64,000 nucleotides of DNA from Posidonia oceanica (taxonomy: Eukaryota > Streptophyta > Magnoliopsida > Alismatales > Posidoniaceae), in contig JAZBRS010000020.1 in the NCBI GenBank assembly GCA_037176725.1, positions 85,506,001 through 85,570,000 of the forward strand, written 5' to 3'. How positions within the stretch are numbered: the first letter of the stretch is position 1; each line of letters begins with the position of its first letter. The notes under the pieces are model-generated. The model was not told the DNA's origin. It made no database searches and saw only the letters and a list, made by a program, of their open reading frames with translations. This document shows positions 21,780 through 32,192 of this stretch, in pieces. A program made the position numbers and the translations under genes.

Positions 21780-24163
21780 CTAGGGATAAAGACACCATTT
21801 TTGTTTTTTGTATAATAATAATATCAGACCAAGAAGATCTGATTAAGTTCCTAAGTTCCTTCCTCTTGGTGGGGCTTCCCAAACTCCTAATATTCCATGA
21901 TGAAAAGATCATAATAACAATTTAAGAGAAAACTATCAAAATGACCAAAAAAAACTAGTAGTTCAAGGTCCCAAGACCCTAAATACAACTAGCTAGATCG
22001 TCAAGATTAAAAGTGTTCAATTCATGTGGTTTGTGCAAATTCATGTTCCATGATGAGAAGATTCATTTGAAGTCCAGGAAGGGACTCAGAGAGGTTACTT
22101 GTGATACGTAGTCCCTTAGGAGTGTTAATCGACCCACCCATGCCCTCCTCCACAAGGGTGGGGATGCCTTGCATAGCCACCTATGATGCCTCAAGGATCA
22201 CTTTTGCCACTTCCATCATCGATTACGAGGTTGTCGGGATCACTGTGAGTCCCTCTTTCTCTAAGTCTAGGTAAAAAGCATGAATTCTCTATTCCTTTGC
22301 TGATACACTGGTTGAAAGGGTCACTTGTGTCTTAGGATGTGCTATCGACCTCTTTTTCAGAGTCTGGGAGGGGAATGGCATTGGCACTCTACCGGTCGAG
22401 GCTCCATTTGAAGGGAAAGGATTCGTGACAGTAGGAGGTTCTTCAATGTTGATGGTTCCATTGGGACTAGATCTAGGGTTTTCGACCTGAATTGCCTTAA
22501 AACCCTCAAGACGCTAGAGAATGCCAACCCCTTCATTAGGAGGTGGAATTGTGGCGATGAGAAAGGGTTCGGCCACGATTGTGGGCCTATTATTGGGCTT
22601 TTTTTATTGTTAAGGTTCCAAGTATTATTTTGAATAAAGCGTCCTCCCTTGTTTCTCCCATGTCCTCCTTTTCCTCATCATGACCCATGGAACTATACAT
22701 TTCCTCAAAAGAAATCGAGATGCTTCAATTGACACATGCAAACACATTCAATATTCTACATGTTGAGCTTCAATATGTTGATTGAGATAGGTCACAATGT
22801 GTTGTTTCTGGTTCATTAAATCTTCACATTTGTTTATAGCTTGATTGTAAGAACTATTTTTTTGCCTTCATGCAACTTGAGTTTTTTAGGCTTCTTCCAA
22901 TTTGTAAAGTCTTCAGTAACAAACCTATCTCCTCCACATATTTTGGAAAGATAACAACAAAGGCAATATGCACCATCACTTTTGATAATATACTCTAAGC
23001 TCTTCGAATCTGCTCTTAGTCATTGTACTAATAACTACTCATTGGAGGACGTAGATCAAGGTTAGTGGGAAAATTTGTTCAATTCGACTTTATATGACTT
23101 CCCTTAAAATGAGGTTGATTTTCATTTGGATCACTGAACAAGTACTTGTTTGGTAGATATTTTTGTTACAAACTTATCCATAATTGCATATATAGAAAAA
23201 TAAATTCAATCGTCATGACTAATTCATATGATACAACATGGCCAAACATAATTAAACATTAGCAAAATAAGTTCAATTGGAAAGACAATGACAAACATAG
23301 TTAAAAACTAGCAAAATAATTTAATTAGAACAAACAACATAATTAAATACTAATAACATAAATCATATGGAAGGAAATGGCAACTTACAAAATAACATTG
23401 GAAGAAACTCCGAAAAGATCATTGGAGAAATTGGAGAGGAATGGGAAGAACATATTTGTCCATGATCCAAAGCTTTTGATTACTGTTAAATCAATGCCTA
23501 GAATATATAACAACAACAAAAGTACTCAAGCAATTGCTACATCATGGATGGAAATAATGTTTCCACATCAAAATACATAATAAGAAGATAAGAATCAATC
23601 ACAAATTCACAATTCTACAACTTTAAAGTTGAAGTATCTCAAATAAAAAGTAACATTTTGCACCACTATATACAAAACACACAATCTTGCATTCTATAAA
23701 CAAACACATTTAACTACTTCTAAATTCCCGAAAATCAGAAAATAATCAGAAAATAAGAGTCAAAGTGGCTACCTACCTATGCAGATATTGCTCCTCTTCC
23801 TTCGCCCTCCACAAACCTTTGATAGCATAGCCAAATCCCTCCAATGCCTCTTTGCCCTCTCCTGTGTTCTACTGCATCATCTCAAGTTTGCTCCATCCTC
23901 TTCCTTTACATCTCTTCAAACATTCTTCTACCTCTTCGACCTTAGCAACAATTGATGGGAACAATCTTCCATGCTGTCGTTGTCTCTAGTTCTCTTCCTT
24001 TCAATGCACACTGCTGTTTCTTATCGAAGCTTCTAAGTTCCAATCCCTACCATTGGAAAGGGAAGAATTGAAGGAGAAGGTTGGAGGTCAAACATGTATG
24101 AGGAGGAGAAGAGAAGATGAGGAATCAAAGACGAAGAAAGGGGGTTGCGACTGCAATTGGTAT
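21780..24163 (-). pseudogene. Degenerate region with a decayed minus-strand frame (about 22080-22700), identity unclear
   Basis: From about 22700 to 22080 on the minus strand, a Pro/Ser/Thr-rich frame can be followed for over 150 codons with a few stops (for example RLEGFKAIQVENPR, then IEEPPTVTNPFPSNG, then FPSQTLKKRS). The composition and the position 5' of LINE-like material suggest a LINE ORF1 remnant. No zinc knuckle is intact and I cannot confirm the family. The rest (21780-22080 and 22700-24163) is AT-rich without recognisable genes. A short minus-strand frame at 23770-23960 rich in Glu/Lys is also unidentified. Confidence 0.3.
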
Positions 24164-24404
24164 TTAGGAGGGGTTTGTGCACCCAAAAAGTACAGGAAAT
24201 AATTTGATGGGAATCTCATTTCCTGTTGACCATCCAAAATGATGGTCTTTGTGCACTTAGCCTGAAATGATTTCAAAGGAAACTCATTTCCTTTACTTTT
24301 CAGAGTATATAAACGTCAATCCTTTTCATTTCCCTTCCCACCCCTCCCCTATGGAATTTCAACGGAATTTCTAACCTAAATCCTATCTTCCTCACCCTAC
24401 GCAG

Positions 24405-24665
24405 AAAACCTCCTCTTCCTCCCCTCCTCTTCTGCCTCCCCATCCTCTTCCCTGCCCCTCTTCCTCCTCCTCCTCCTCCCCCTCCCTCCTACTCCTCCTC
24501 CCCTCCTCCGCCTCCTCTTCCTCCCCTCCTCCTTCACCTTGTCCCCTCCTCACCCTCCTCCCTGCCCCTCTTCCTCCTCCGCCTCCTCCCCATCCCCGCC
24601 CTCCTCCTTGCCCATCTTCCTCCTCCCCCTCCCCACCCTCCTCCTCCTCCCCTCCCCTATCCTCC
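24405..24665. repeat. CCT-rich low-complexity stretch
   Basis: Nearly pure CCTCCTCTTCC-type pyrimidine sequence inside the 5' region of the Harbinger element. It makes a Glu/Gly-rich open frame on the minus strand that is not a gene. Downstream, a segment containing TAGAACATGCAAGCCATT is duplicated (24816-24860 and 24898-24945). Confidence 0.85.
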
Positions 24666-25381
24666 TCATCGACGCTACAGTGAGCAGCCTCCCCTCCTCG
24701 ATCCAGCTGCAACTCAGCATTCCTCAGGTATAGACATACTATGAGCAGCTCGTAGAACATATGGGGGTTCTTTTTTTGGCAAGCCATTGTTTTTTTGTTT
24801 TTTTTTCCTGCTTGTAGAACATGCAAGCCATTTTTTTTGTTGCTCTTTCTTTCTTTTGTTGAGACATACTGTTGTTGTTTCAGTCATTGTTTCTGCTCGT
24901 AGAACATGCAAGCCATTTTTTTGTTGCTCTTTCTTTCTTCTGTTAGATTAAAGAGTAGCACGGTTAACTAATGGTAAATGTAAGTATGAGAAAAGAAATA
25001 GGATCATGCACTTTTTACTATAGTTCCAACTACAACTTCTTCCCTATTTTTGCTATTGGAAAAACTGACCTGCCATGTGATGGATAAATAAGTGAAATAT
25101 GTTCCAGGTCAATGTATTCAAAAGACAAGTGAATTGGAAAATTACAGATATATTTCGAAATTCCTTTGTATCAGTTGCAAGAGTTTCCCACAAAAAATCA
25201 ACTATTGCTTTTGTTTTCTCAATACTAGATTTTAGTAGCTTGGATATTTCTCTTGTACCTCAATCTTCCCTTTCTTGTGCTTGGATATTTCTCTTGTTGG
25301 TTTCCATTATTTTTTCACATGATCATTGTATTACATATATATGCTTATTTTAATTGTATGCTTCTCTTCTCTGAAATAGAC

Positions 25382-26441
25382 ATGGCTAAAGATGGTAAGA
25401 AAAAGATTGAAGGAGGGAGAAGTTATATAAGTTGGAGTACGAAGGGTGATGAGGTGATATTGGACATTCTTTGTGAAGCTATCAAAGAGGGAATAGGAAA
25501 AACTCCTGTTGGAAAAATAAGATCAGAGACTTAGACTGAAACAATTAAAAAGTACAATGAGAAAATCAGGGCCAATATTATAAGAAAAAATGTAGACAAT
25601 CGAATGAAGACATGGCGTAGCATATATGAGAATTACAGTACAATTGGTCGTCAAAGTGGGTGGAGTTGGAACTATGTGCATGGTCATACAGATATTCTTG
25701 ATGAAGTATGGGAGGAATTTGTAGAGATTAGATTTATTATACATTAGTTTGAACTTTGAAGTTTATTTTCATTTATGGATAAATATGTTTTTTATTTGTG
25801 ATGTTTTTGTTATTTTAGAAACATCCGGAGTGTGCATCGTGCAAAGGAAAGTTATGTCCAATTTATGACCAATTTCGGATAATGTTAGAGAGTAACATTG
25901 CTACAGGAGCTTCAAGCATACAACCCTCTGATTTTAGAAGAATACAAAATGAAGATGTGGGTTTGAGTGGAAATGAAGACAACATTGAGGAATTTGTACC
26001 GATGAGCACTCAAATTCCTATAGACTTGGATTCTGAGGCACAAATGGACTCCCATGTGTACAAGATCTACCACTCAAATACCATCTAAAAACGGGAAGAG
26101 ATCTCGCCCTTATGCAGAGTTACAAGAAGCTATTTCTCTTGCAATGAAAGAGATGACTGTGGCACTTGTTAATTTTTGTGAAAAAGAATGAGAATAGTTC
26201 AAAGAGAATGAAAATAATGGAAAGCATAGCCATAATTGAACAAAAAAATTTTCAATGGTCTAAAAGGCAAGCAGTTGGGCAAGAAGCATATGAAACTTTG
26301 CTTGTTCTTCTTGGTCTTGAGGAGATGGATAGATTTAAAGCTATGAAACTTTTTGAGAATAGTGAAATGAGAAATCAATTCCTTTGTCTACCTCAAGAGA
26401 TGAAACTTAATTGGCTAATGTTTCATTTGAACTCGCCATGA
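25382..26441 (+). pseudogene. Harbinger ORF1: Myb/SANT-like DNA-binding protein, decayed
   Basis: Exon 1 (25382-25720) opens with MAKDGKKKIEGG and then a Myb_DNA-bind_3-type domain. Its visible core has YISWSTKGDEVILDILCEA, VDNRMKTWRSIYENY and SGWSWNYVHG. Codon 51 is TAG where a Trp is expected. A GT-AG intron (25721-25818) joins to KHPECASCKGKLCPIYDQF. Frameshifts near 26050 and 26175 break the middle. The C-terminal tail survives as ETLLVLLGLEEMDRFKAMKL and LPQEMKLNWLMFHL. In PIF/Harbinger elements this protein binds DNA and helps import the transposase. The gene is upstream of the transposase on the same strand. Confidence 0.8.
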
Positions 26442-26774
26442 AGTAGCAATTGAAACTTATATTTTGATGATCATTTAGGCATATTGTGTTAACTTTTTGT
26501 ATTGGTACACAGTGTGTTAACTTTTTGTATTGGTGCACATTGTATTAACTTTTTGTATTGGTGTACATTGTGTTAACTTTTTATTTGTGTTTATCTTATT
26601 TTGTAATAAAAAAACACCTTCATTATATATGCTTTTTATTTGTTGCGGTTGTCTTATATAATGAATGATATTATAGGAACTACATTTCTTTCGATGGAAT
26701 CAAACGAGAATATTAGGTTCTTGTTGTCTTGCATGGAGGGGGAGGAGGAAATATAAAGAAAAAAAAGGATTATA

Positions 26775-28084
26775 TTGTTATCAATGTCAAACATTGTTTT
26801 GGGTGCAGCAAGTGTTCTAAACAATAGCTCCATAGCAACAGATCAAATTTACAGTAAAGAATGGTATGATTATGTAAGAAGATTATTAGATCCTTCATTG
26901 ACAAATCAAGCCTACAATTGTAGGAACATATATCAAATGAGTCAACATGTTTTTTTGAAGTTTTGCAACTTGCTAAAGACCGAAGGTGTTATCAAAGATG
27001 GAAAAAACATTACAGTGGAAGAGCAATTTGCAATGTTTCTTGTCACAATTGGACAAAATCAGAGATACGGTGTAACAAGAGAACGATTTCGTCGTTCTGC
27101 TTGGATTGTCAGTATTTATTTCAATTGAATGCTTGATGCTATATTACAATTGAGTGATAAACTACTAGTTGATCCTCCATCATCTGTTCCTAGTAGAATC
27201 CACAATAATCCTAATGTCTTTCCATATTTTAAGGTGATCCTTTGCTTTTAATGTTTTTGTTATACTTTGAGATAATTCATTGTATTATATATTTTTTTGG
27301 CTATGAAATTTACAGGATTATATTGGTACTATTGATAGCACGTATGTTAAAGCAACAATTTTTAGAGAAGAAAATGCAAGGTTCAAGAATAGAAAAGGTG
27401 ATATCGCACAAAATATTATGGCAGCACGTAATTTTGACATGGAATTTATTTATATTCTTAGCGGATGGGAAGGATCGGCAGCTATGCTCATGTCCTTCAA
27501 GATGCAGTAACTCGGCCAAATGGTTTTCAAGTTCCTCCAGGTAATTTTAATCATGTTATGTATTTGATATATAAATAATAATCACAAATATTAATTTTTT
27601 TTCAAGCAAATTTTATTTGGTAGATGCTAGCTATCCAAATTGACCCGAATTTATATGTCCATTTCGTGGTGTTAGATATCACTTGAGTGAGTATGATGCT
27701 AATCGACTACCAACTAATGCCACAGAGAACTTCAATTATAGACATTCACAATTAAGGACTGTAATCGAGCGCACATTTGGAGTGGTAAAACATTGTTTCG
27801 CTATTCTTCGAGGTTACATGCCATTCCCCTTTGAAACACAAGCTAAGATTGTTTTAGCATGTTTTTTGCTTCATAATTTTATTCGTAAAGCGGATCGAGA
27901 AGATTTACTTGAAGATCTTAAAGATGAATTAGAAGAAACTTGGGAAGCCAATCTTCTAGAAGTTACTCAAGAGTTGGATGAGGAAGAAGAAATATATAAT
28001 GGTATTGGATTAACTCAAGAACAAAAAAAAGAAAAAGCAAATCAAATGCATGAAAATATCATGAATTCTATGTGGCATGGTTGA
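26775..28084 (+). pseudogene. PIF/Harbinger DDE transposase, decayed
   Basis: Exon 1 (26775-27233) includes EEQFAMFLVTIGQNQRYGVT, the conserved N-terminal helix region. Exon 2 (27316-27540) has the first catalytic Asp in YIGTIDSTYVKA, then REENARFKNRKGDIAQNIMA and FDMEFIYILSGWEGSA. Exon 3 (27607-28084) has the second Asp in FYLVDASYPN, the Glu in RTVIERTFGVVKHCF, and ends LACFLLHNFIRK plus an acidic tail. Introns are GT-AG. Damage: TGA at 27126 and at 27641, and a one-base frameshift near 27480. The HDS(R)VL motif usually found after GWEGSA is not preserved. The enzyme cannot be made whole. Confidence 0.85.
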
Positions 28085-28430
28085 TAATTGTAATTTATTT
28101 TTAAGAACTTGTAATGTTATTTGAACTTTTGTATAACTCAAATTTATATTTTGAAGTTGGATATTTGACTGAGTTTCAAGTTAACAATTGTGAGATTAAC
28201 AATGTCTGCTTTTCTTTGAAATCTGTTGATAAGCATAAACACCTATATTCCAGTTTCCTTTGCTTTTCTGAACAGACACAAACAGCAGAAAACTTGGTCA
28301 ATAGAAAATTAGTTTTCCTTACTTTCTAATTCCTGATAATTCCTGTTGACTCCAGAATTCCATTTCCTGTCAAATTTTGTGCACAAACAGGCCCTTAGCT
28401 TTATTTGGACATATTGCATTATTACCCTAA

Positions 28431-30559
28431 TGTAGCATTTGGTAGGCTGGAATGGGGGCTGGAATGGACTGGAATGGAATGAAAAAATTCCATTCCGATC
28501 TTTGATACACAAATAAGCCTCAAATAGCTATGGGAATGGGATTCCCTTGGGAATCAAATTCCCATTGAACATAGGAATTTCATTCCTTCCTAAGAGGTAA
28601 GGAATTTGATTCCCATTCCATTGGGAATCATCCACACCTCTTCCCTCCAAAAAACTCGACGATATTTTTCTCTTTTCTTTCCCTCTCTCGTCTCACACGC
28701 ATCTGCCCCTTCCCTTCCTCCTCCGGCCTCCCCCCTCTACCCCTTCCCTCTGTAGCCCTCCCTCCGCAGCCCCTTCATCCTCTGGCCTCCCTCCTCCGCC
28801 CCTTCCCTCAGCAGCCCTCCCTCCGCAGCCCCTTCCTCCTCCGGCCTCCCTCCTCTGCCCCTTCCCTCCTCCTCCGCAACCCTCCCTCCTCCTCCGCGGC
28901 CTCCCTCCTCCTCCGTGGGCGTCCCTCCTCCTCCACGGCCCTAGCTCAGGTTTTTTTTTTTTCAAAATTAATTTCTGTTTTTTTTTGTCTTCTTTTCCAA
29001 TTTTTGTATATGGATATTGAGATTATTGTATGGAGGTTATTGTAGCACATAGATCTTTGGATATGGAGGTTATTGTATTTGGCTTTTATTAAAGGACAAT
29101 GGGATGACAACCACATGTGTTTGGTAAAGTTCTCTATCAAAGAAGTAAAATTGAACGAACTCATTCTTTTGTATTAGGGATGACAATGGGATGTATTTGG
29201 CTTTGAACTGACTCATTCTTTCGTAAACAATAAAACACAGTTACTTGTTACTTTCGACGGGAATAATATAATAAGAAATACATGAGTTAAAACCAACACA
29301 AGTGATTGGAAAGAGTGGCTGCCAAACTATATTTTTTAACCAGTAATAGAATGCTTAAATGGCTTTGAGGCATGGAATGTCCAAGAAATATATTGTGCAA
29401 GGTTGGAATTTGATGTGAGTGTCTTTTGCAAGGGTGGCATACTGCCTTGCACTGCATCTCTTTCATGTAAAAGCATGTTTGTTATTATCTAGCAAAATAA
29501 CATTATAATAAACAAGGGAGAATATCAATATGAGCTGTAATATATGTGCTTACAAGTCTGTTATTATGAGTTGTAATAACATTATATGTTTGTTATTATC
29601 TGTTTTTTTTTTCAATTTTCGGTATCACCATTCATGTTTTTGATAGCGCTTCATGTAATTTATATATTGGGACTACAATGTTTGATATGTTGGGACTGGA
29701 GAGACAAAAGATGTATGTCATTTTTTTCTATGTAAGTAATTTCCTACCACTGTTTCAACAAAAAGTGTATGGCAACATCTTTTTTTTATATATGTAGTGT
29801 TCGTTCTTATTATTGTTATTAATTGCAGTGTTGTATATCATGACTCGCATCAATAAAAGTTTGGCACGATAAAAAAGAATGAGAAGAAATGTCATCTTGT
29901 TTTTTCAACTTGTGGCTTCAGATATTACATATGGTTAATTTTTTTGACCGCCTTCTTAGAGTGTTAATTGAGTTACATAAATGTCAAATTGAAAGACCTA
30001 TGTATTTAATGAATGAGGTTTTCAAAGCAGTAAGAAACATTACTCAAGATGACGATAAAACCATTATTTTTTTTGCTGTCGCTGATGATGAAAAAGAAGA
30101 ATGGATGAAAACAGTGCTTAATGGTAACATTTGATTTTGTTTTTTTTATTTACTGTAAAATTATTATATTTTGGTGACATTTGTTGATGTTTTTCAATCT
30201 ATTTTGAAACTAGTATATTTTAGTGACATTTGTTGATATTTTTTGGTAAACTGATGTCATGAGTAAACATGAATTTGTCATTTTTATTCTACTTATATGG
30301 AAAAAACTATTTTAATTTTTTTTTTCAAATTAACAATATATTTTTGTTAATATGTAGTTGTTAATCTTTCAAATTTTATATTTCTATTCCGATTCTATTA
30401 TTATGTACCAAATAGTGGAATGGAATTGTCTGACAATTCCACTCTATAATTCTATTACATACCAAACACAGGAATGGAATAAAACTATTCCATTCCAAAT
30501 TCTAATTCAGAGTTCATTCTATTCCTGTTTATTTTCATTTCAGTGTACCAAATGCAGCA
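28431..30559. mobile_element. Second Harbinger-like element, non-autonomous
   Basis: The left end reads TGTAGCATTTGGTA and the right end, reversed, TGCTGCATTTGGTA, each followed by an AATGGAATGG-type stretch. The flanks are both TAA (28428-28430 and 30560-30562). Subterminal sequence is full of GGAATGGAAT and ATTCCATTCC words on both sides. At 2129 bp it holds no transposase, only a short fragment like the C-terminus of an ORF1 protein (29889-30134) and a CCT-rich stretch (28690-28940). It lies 36 bp from the neighbouring Harbinger element. Confidence 0.8.
29889..30134 (+). pseudogene. Fragment resembling the C-terminus of a Myb/SANT-like (Harbinger ORF1) protein
   Basis: The 81-residue frame ends in FFAVADDEKEEWMKTVLNG, a tail of the type seen at the C-terminus of plant Myb/SANT-like proteins encoded by Harbinger elements and their host relatives. 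The N-terminal DNA-binding part is missing and I see no transposase next to it. It is probably what remains after internal deletion of a full element. The match is by eye. Confidence 0.45.
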
Positions 30560-30562
30560 TAA

Positions 30563-31215
30563 GGGCTAATTTTCAAATCAAAAATTAATTACATGGAGCT
30601 TTACGTTTTCTTTGAAAATCTGTAGGCCGTAACATAGAAGATATAGATATTAAAATTTCGAAAAAGAATAAGAGAAATGCCATATTAGATATTATCTATG
30701 TGAGGGAGGTGTAATTGACTGTGCATATGTAGCCACATGAGTTCATAACTGAATTGGCTGTATCGACTCTTCACTTTTGAAGAGACTAGAATTCAAATCC
30801 CATCTAATGTCAATAATAGATTATTAGTAGGATTTTCAAGATAATTTCTCTTACTCACACTTCCTCTGCCTCCGTCTGAGTTTGAGCTCCTCCTAGTCCT
30901 ACACGTGAGGACCAGGCTACGACTTGATTTCAAAAAAATAAAATAAAATTTAACATATGTAGTATCAATGTTTTCTTTTAGCGGTCATGTATTTATATTG
31001 ATCTGTAGTCTTTACTTAGCTATAGATTCCACCACCAAGTATAACAAAATTACATAGAATCTATTCTCCAAGTATACAAGGAGACAAGATATACTACAGA
31101 AAGAGTTAAAGCTAGACAGAACAAAATGGCAAAACTTGAGCCAACCAGATTAAAAATTACAAGTTTCTAAATAAAAGCTTGTCCAAAAAATACTAAACAC
31201 AATGTAATTGTATAA
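30563..31215. other. AT-rich intergenic DNA, nothing recognised
   Basis: About 650 bases with no coding frame of note and no terminal repeats I can pair. Confidence 0.5.
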
Positions 31216-31380
31216 TTAAGAGTCCTGTGTTGCAGTGTTTGAGGAGCTAGGAACATCAGAAGACGGGACAGAAGCAGTGGATGGTGCAGCAGGTGGAGAA
31301 TCATCCACAACGGAGATAGCATTATCCCAGACACTCTTCATCTGCCTCAGAATATTTGGGATGGAAACTTGATCTGATTC
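31216..31380 (-). CDS. Exon-like segment, probable last exon of an unidentified gene or gene fragment
   Basis: On the minus strand, a possible acceptor (GGATAG before GAATCAG) opens a frame of 54 codons ending in TAA at 31216-31218. It reads ESDQVSIPNILRQMKSVWDN, then AISVVDDSPPAAPSTASV, then a Ser/Thr/Pro tail. The codon pattern and tail look like a real C-terminus. I do not recognise the family. No upstream exon on this strand is evident between 31390 and the divergent CID-like gene at 32.1 kb, so it may be an orphan fragment. Confidence 0.35.
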   Translation of the reverse strand, partial: ESDQVSIPNILRQMKSVWDNAISVVDDSPPAAPSTASVPSSDVPSSSNTATQDS

Positions 31381-31948
31381 CTATCCAACAAGAGTGTTAT
31401 CTATCCAACAAACAGTTAGAAAAAGGATATGATGAAATATTGAGGAGATATTTCGACCTAAGTTTCTAAATAAAACTTCATTTCTATTTTAACTATAGAC
31501 ACCATAAAACATCTAGCAAAAAGATATTTCAAACTCGTTGGCTAATGTTAAATTTAAAAGCATAGTATAATTGAAAAATTTATGAGATATTGATGTTATG
31601 TAGAAGATTTGTAGCATCAATTAATAAAAATTTCTAGATTTTTTTAGATATATAATAACACAAGAAAATATACAAGATCGATTCTACGTTTGTATCACAG
31701 ATGTCACAGTGAATTGAGCCATACCTCTACTCAGCGTATCGATATTCCCAATATCGATGTATATACGCCTCTGCACAGTGTTGTGAACTCATTTATGAAA
31801 GGGGGCACACATTTATATTTTTTAATCGATAGCGTATCGGTGGAAGGCATTATTACCCCTCATCTATCCCCGGTTCGAACTGGGATATGTTAGGAATTGC
31901 AAGCTGAATATTCTATTCCATTTTCCGCAAAATACTATTGCACATCAC

Positions 31949-31951
<3 letters not shown>

Positions 31952-31984
<33 letters not shown>
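31952..31984. repeat. (CT)n microsatellite
   Basis: About 16 CT units, followed at 32000-32022 by a shorter CT-rich run. It lies about 100-240 bases upstream of the CID-like start codon, the place where plant core promoters and 5' UTRs often carry pyrimidine patches. Confidence 0.9.
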
Positions 31985-31989
<5 letters not shown>

Positions 31990-32078
31990 TTCCATTTTCT
32001 TCTTCTCTCTCCCTCTCTCTCTCTACATCCACGCCTCGTCTACTTCTTCTGTCTCGTCTCGGGTGACGATCGACGACC

Positions 32079-32123
32079 ATGAGAGAGGAGTTATCCACGC
32101 CACGTCCCGCTTCTTCGCTTTAG
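32079..32123 (+). promoter_or_regulatory. Possible upstream ORF in the CID-like 5' leader
   Basis: ATG at 32079 opens a 14-codon frame (MREELSTPRPASSL) ending in TAG, 69 bases before the main ATG at 32193. It acts on translation only if transcription starts upstream of it, which the sequence cannot show. Confidence 0.35.
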
Positions 32124-32192
32124 CCAACACAAAACCCCAAGCGAAAGCCAAGCGCGCTGCTGCCGGCACCACCAAACAGAAATCCACCATCG

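Larger units (their letters stand above)
24167..28394 (+). mobile_element. PIF/Harbinger DNA transposon, two decayed genes
   Basis: The left end reads GGAGGGGTTTGTGCAC and the right end, reversed, reads GGGCCTGTTTGTGCAC. Each is followed within a few bases by ACAGGAAAT, so imperfect terminal inverted repeats of about 35 bp are present. The 3-bp flanks are both TTA (24164-24166 and 28395-28397), the signature target of the superfamily. Inside are a Myb/SANT-like gene and a DDE transposase gene, both on the plus strand, in the usual two-gene arrangement. Total 4228 bp. Both genes carry stops and frameshifts, so the copy is not autonomous now. Confidence 0.9.

Noticed and set aside
24392..24826. 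Glu/Gly-rich 144-codon minus-strand frame
   Set aside because: It is the complement of a CCT-rich low-complexity run inside the Harbinger element.
28693..28965. Gly/Arg-rich minus-strand frame
   Set aside because: Complement of a CCTCCCTCC-rich stretch, with no other coding sign.
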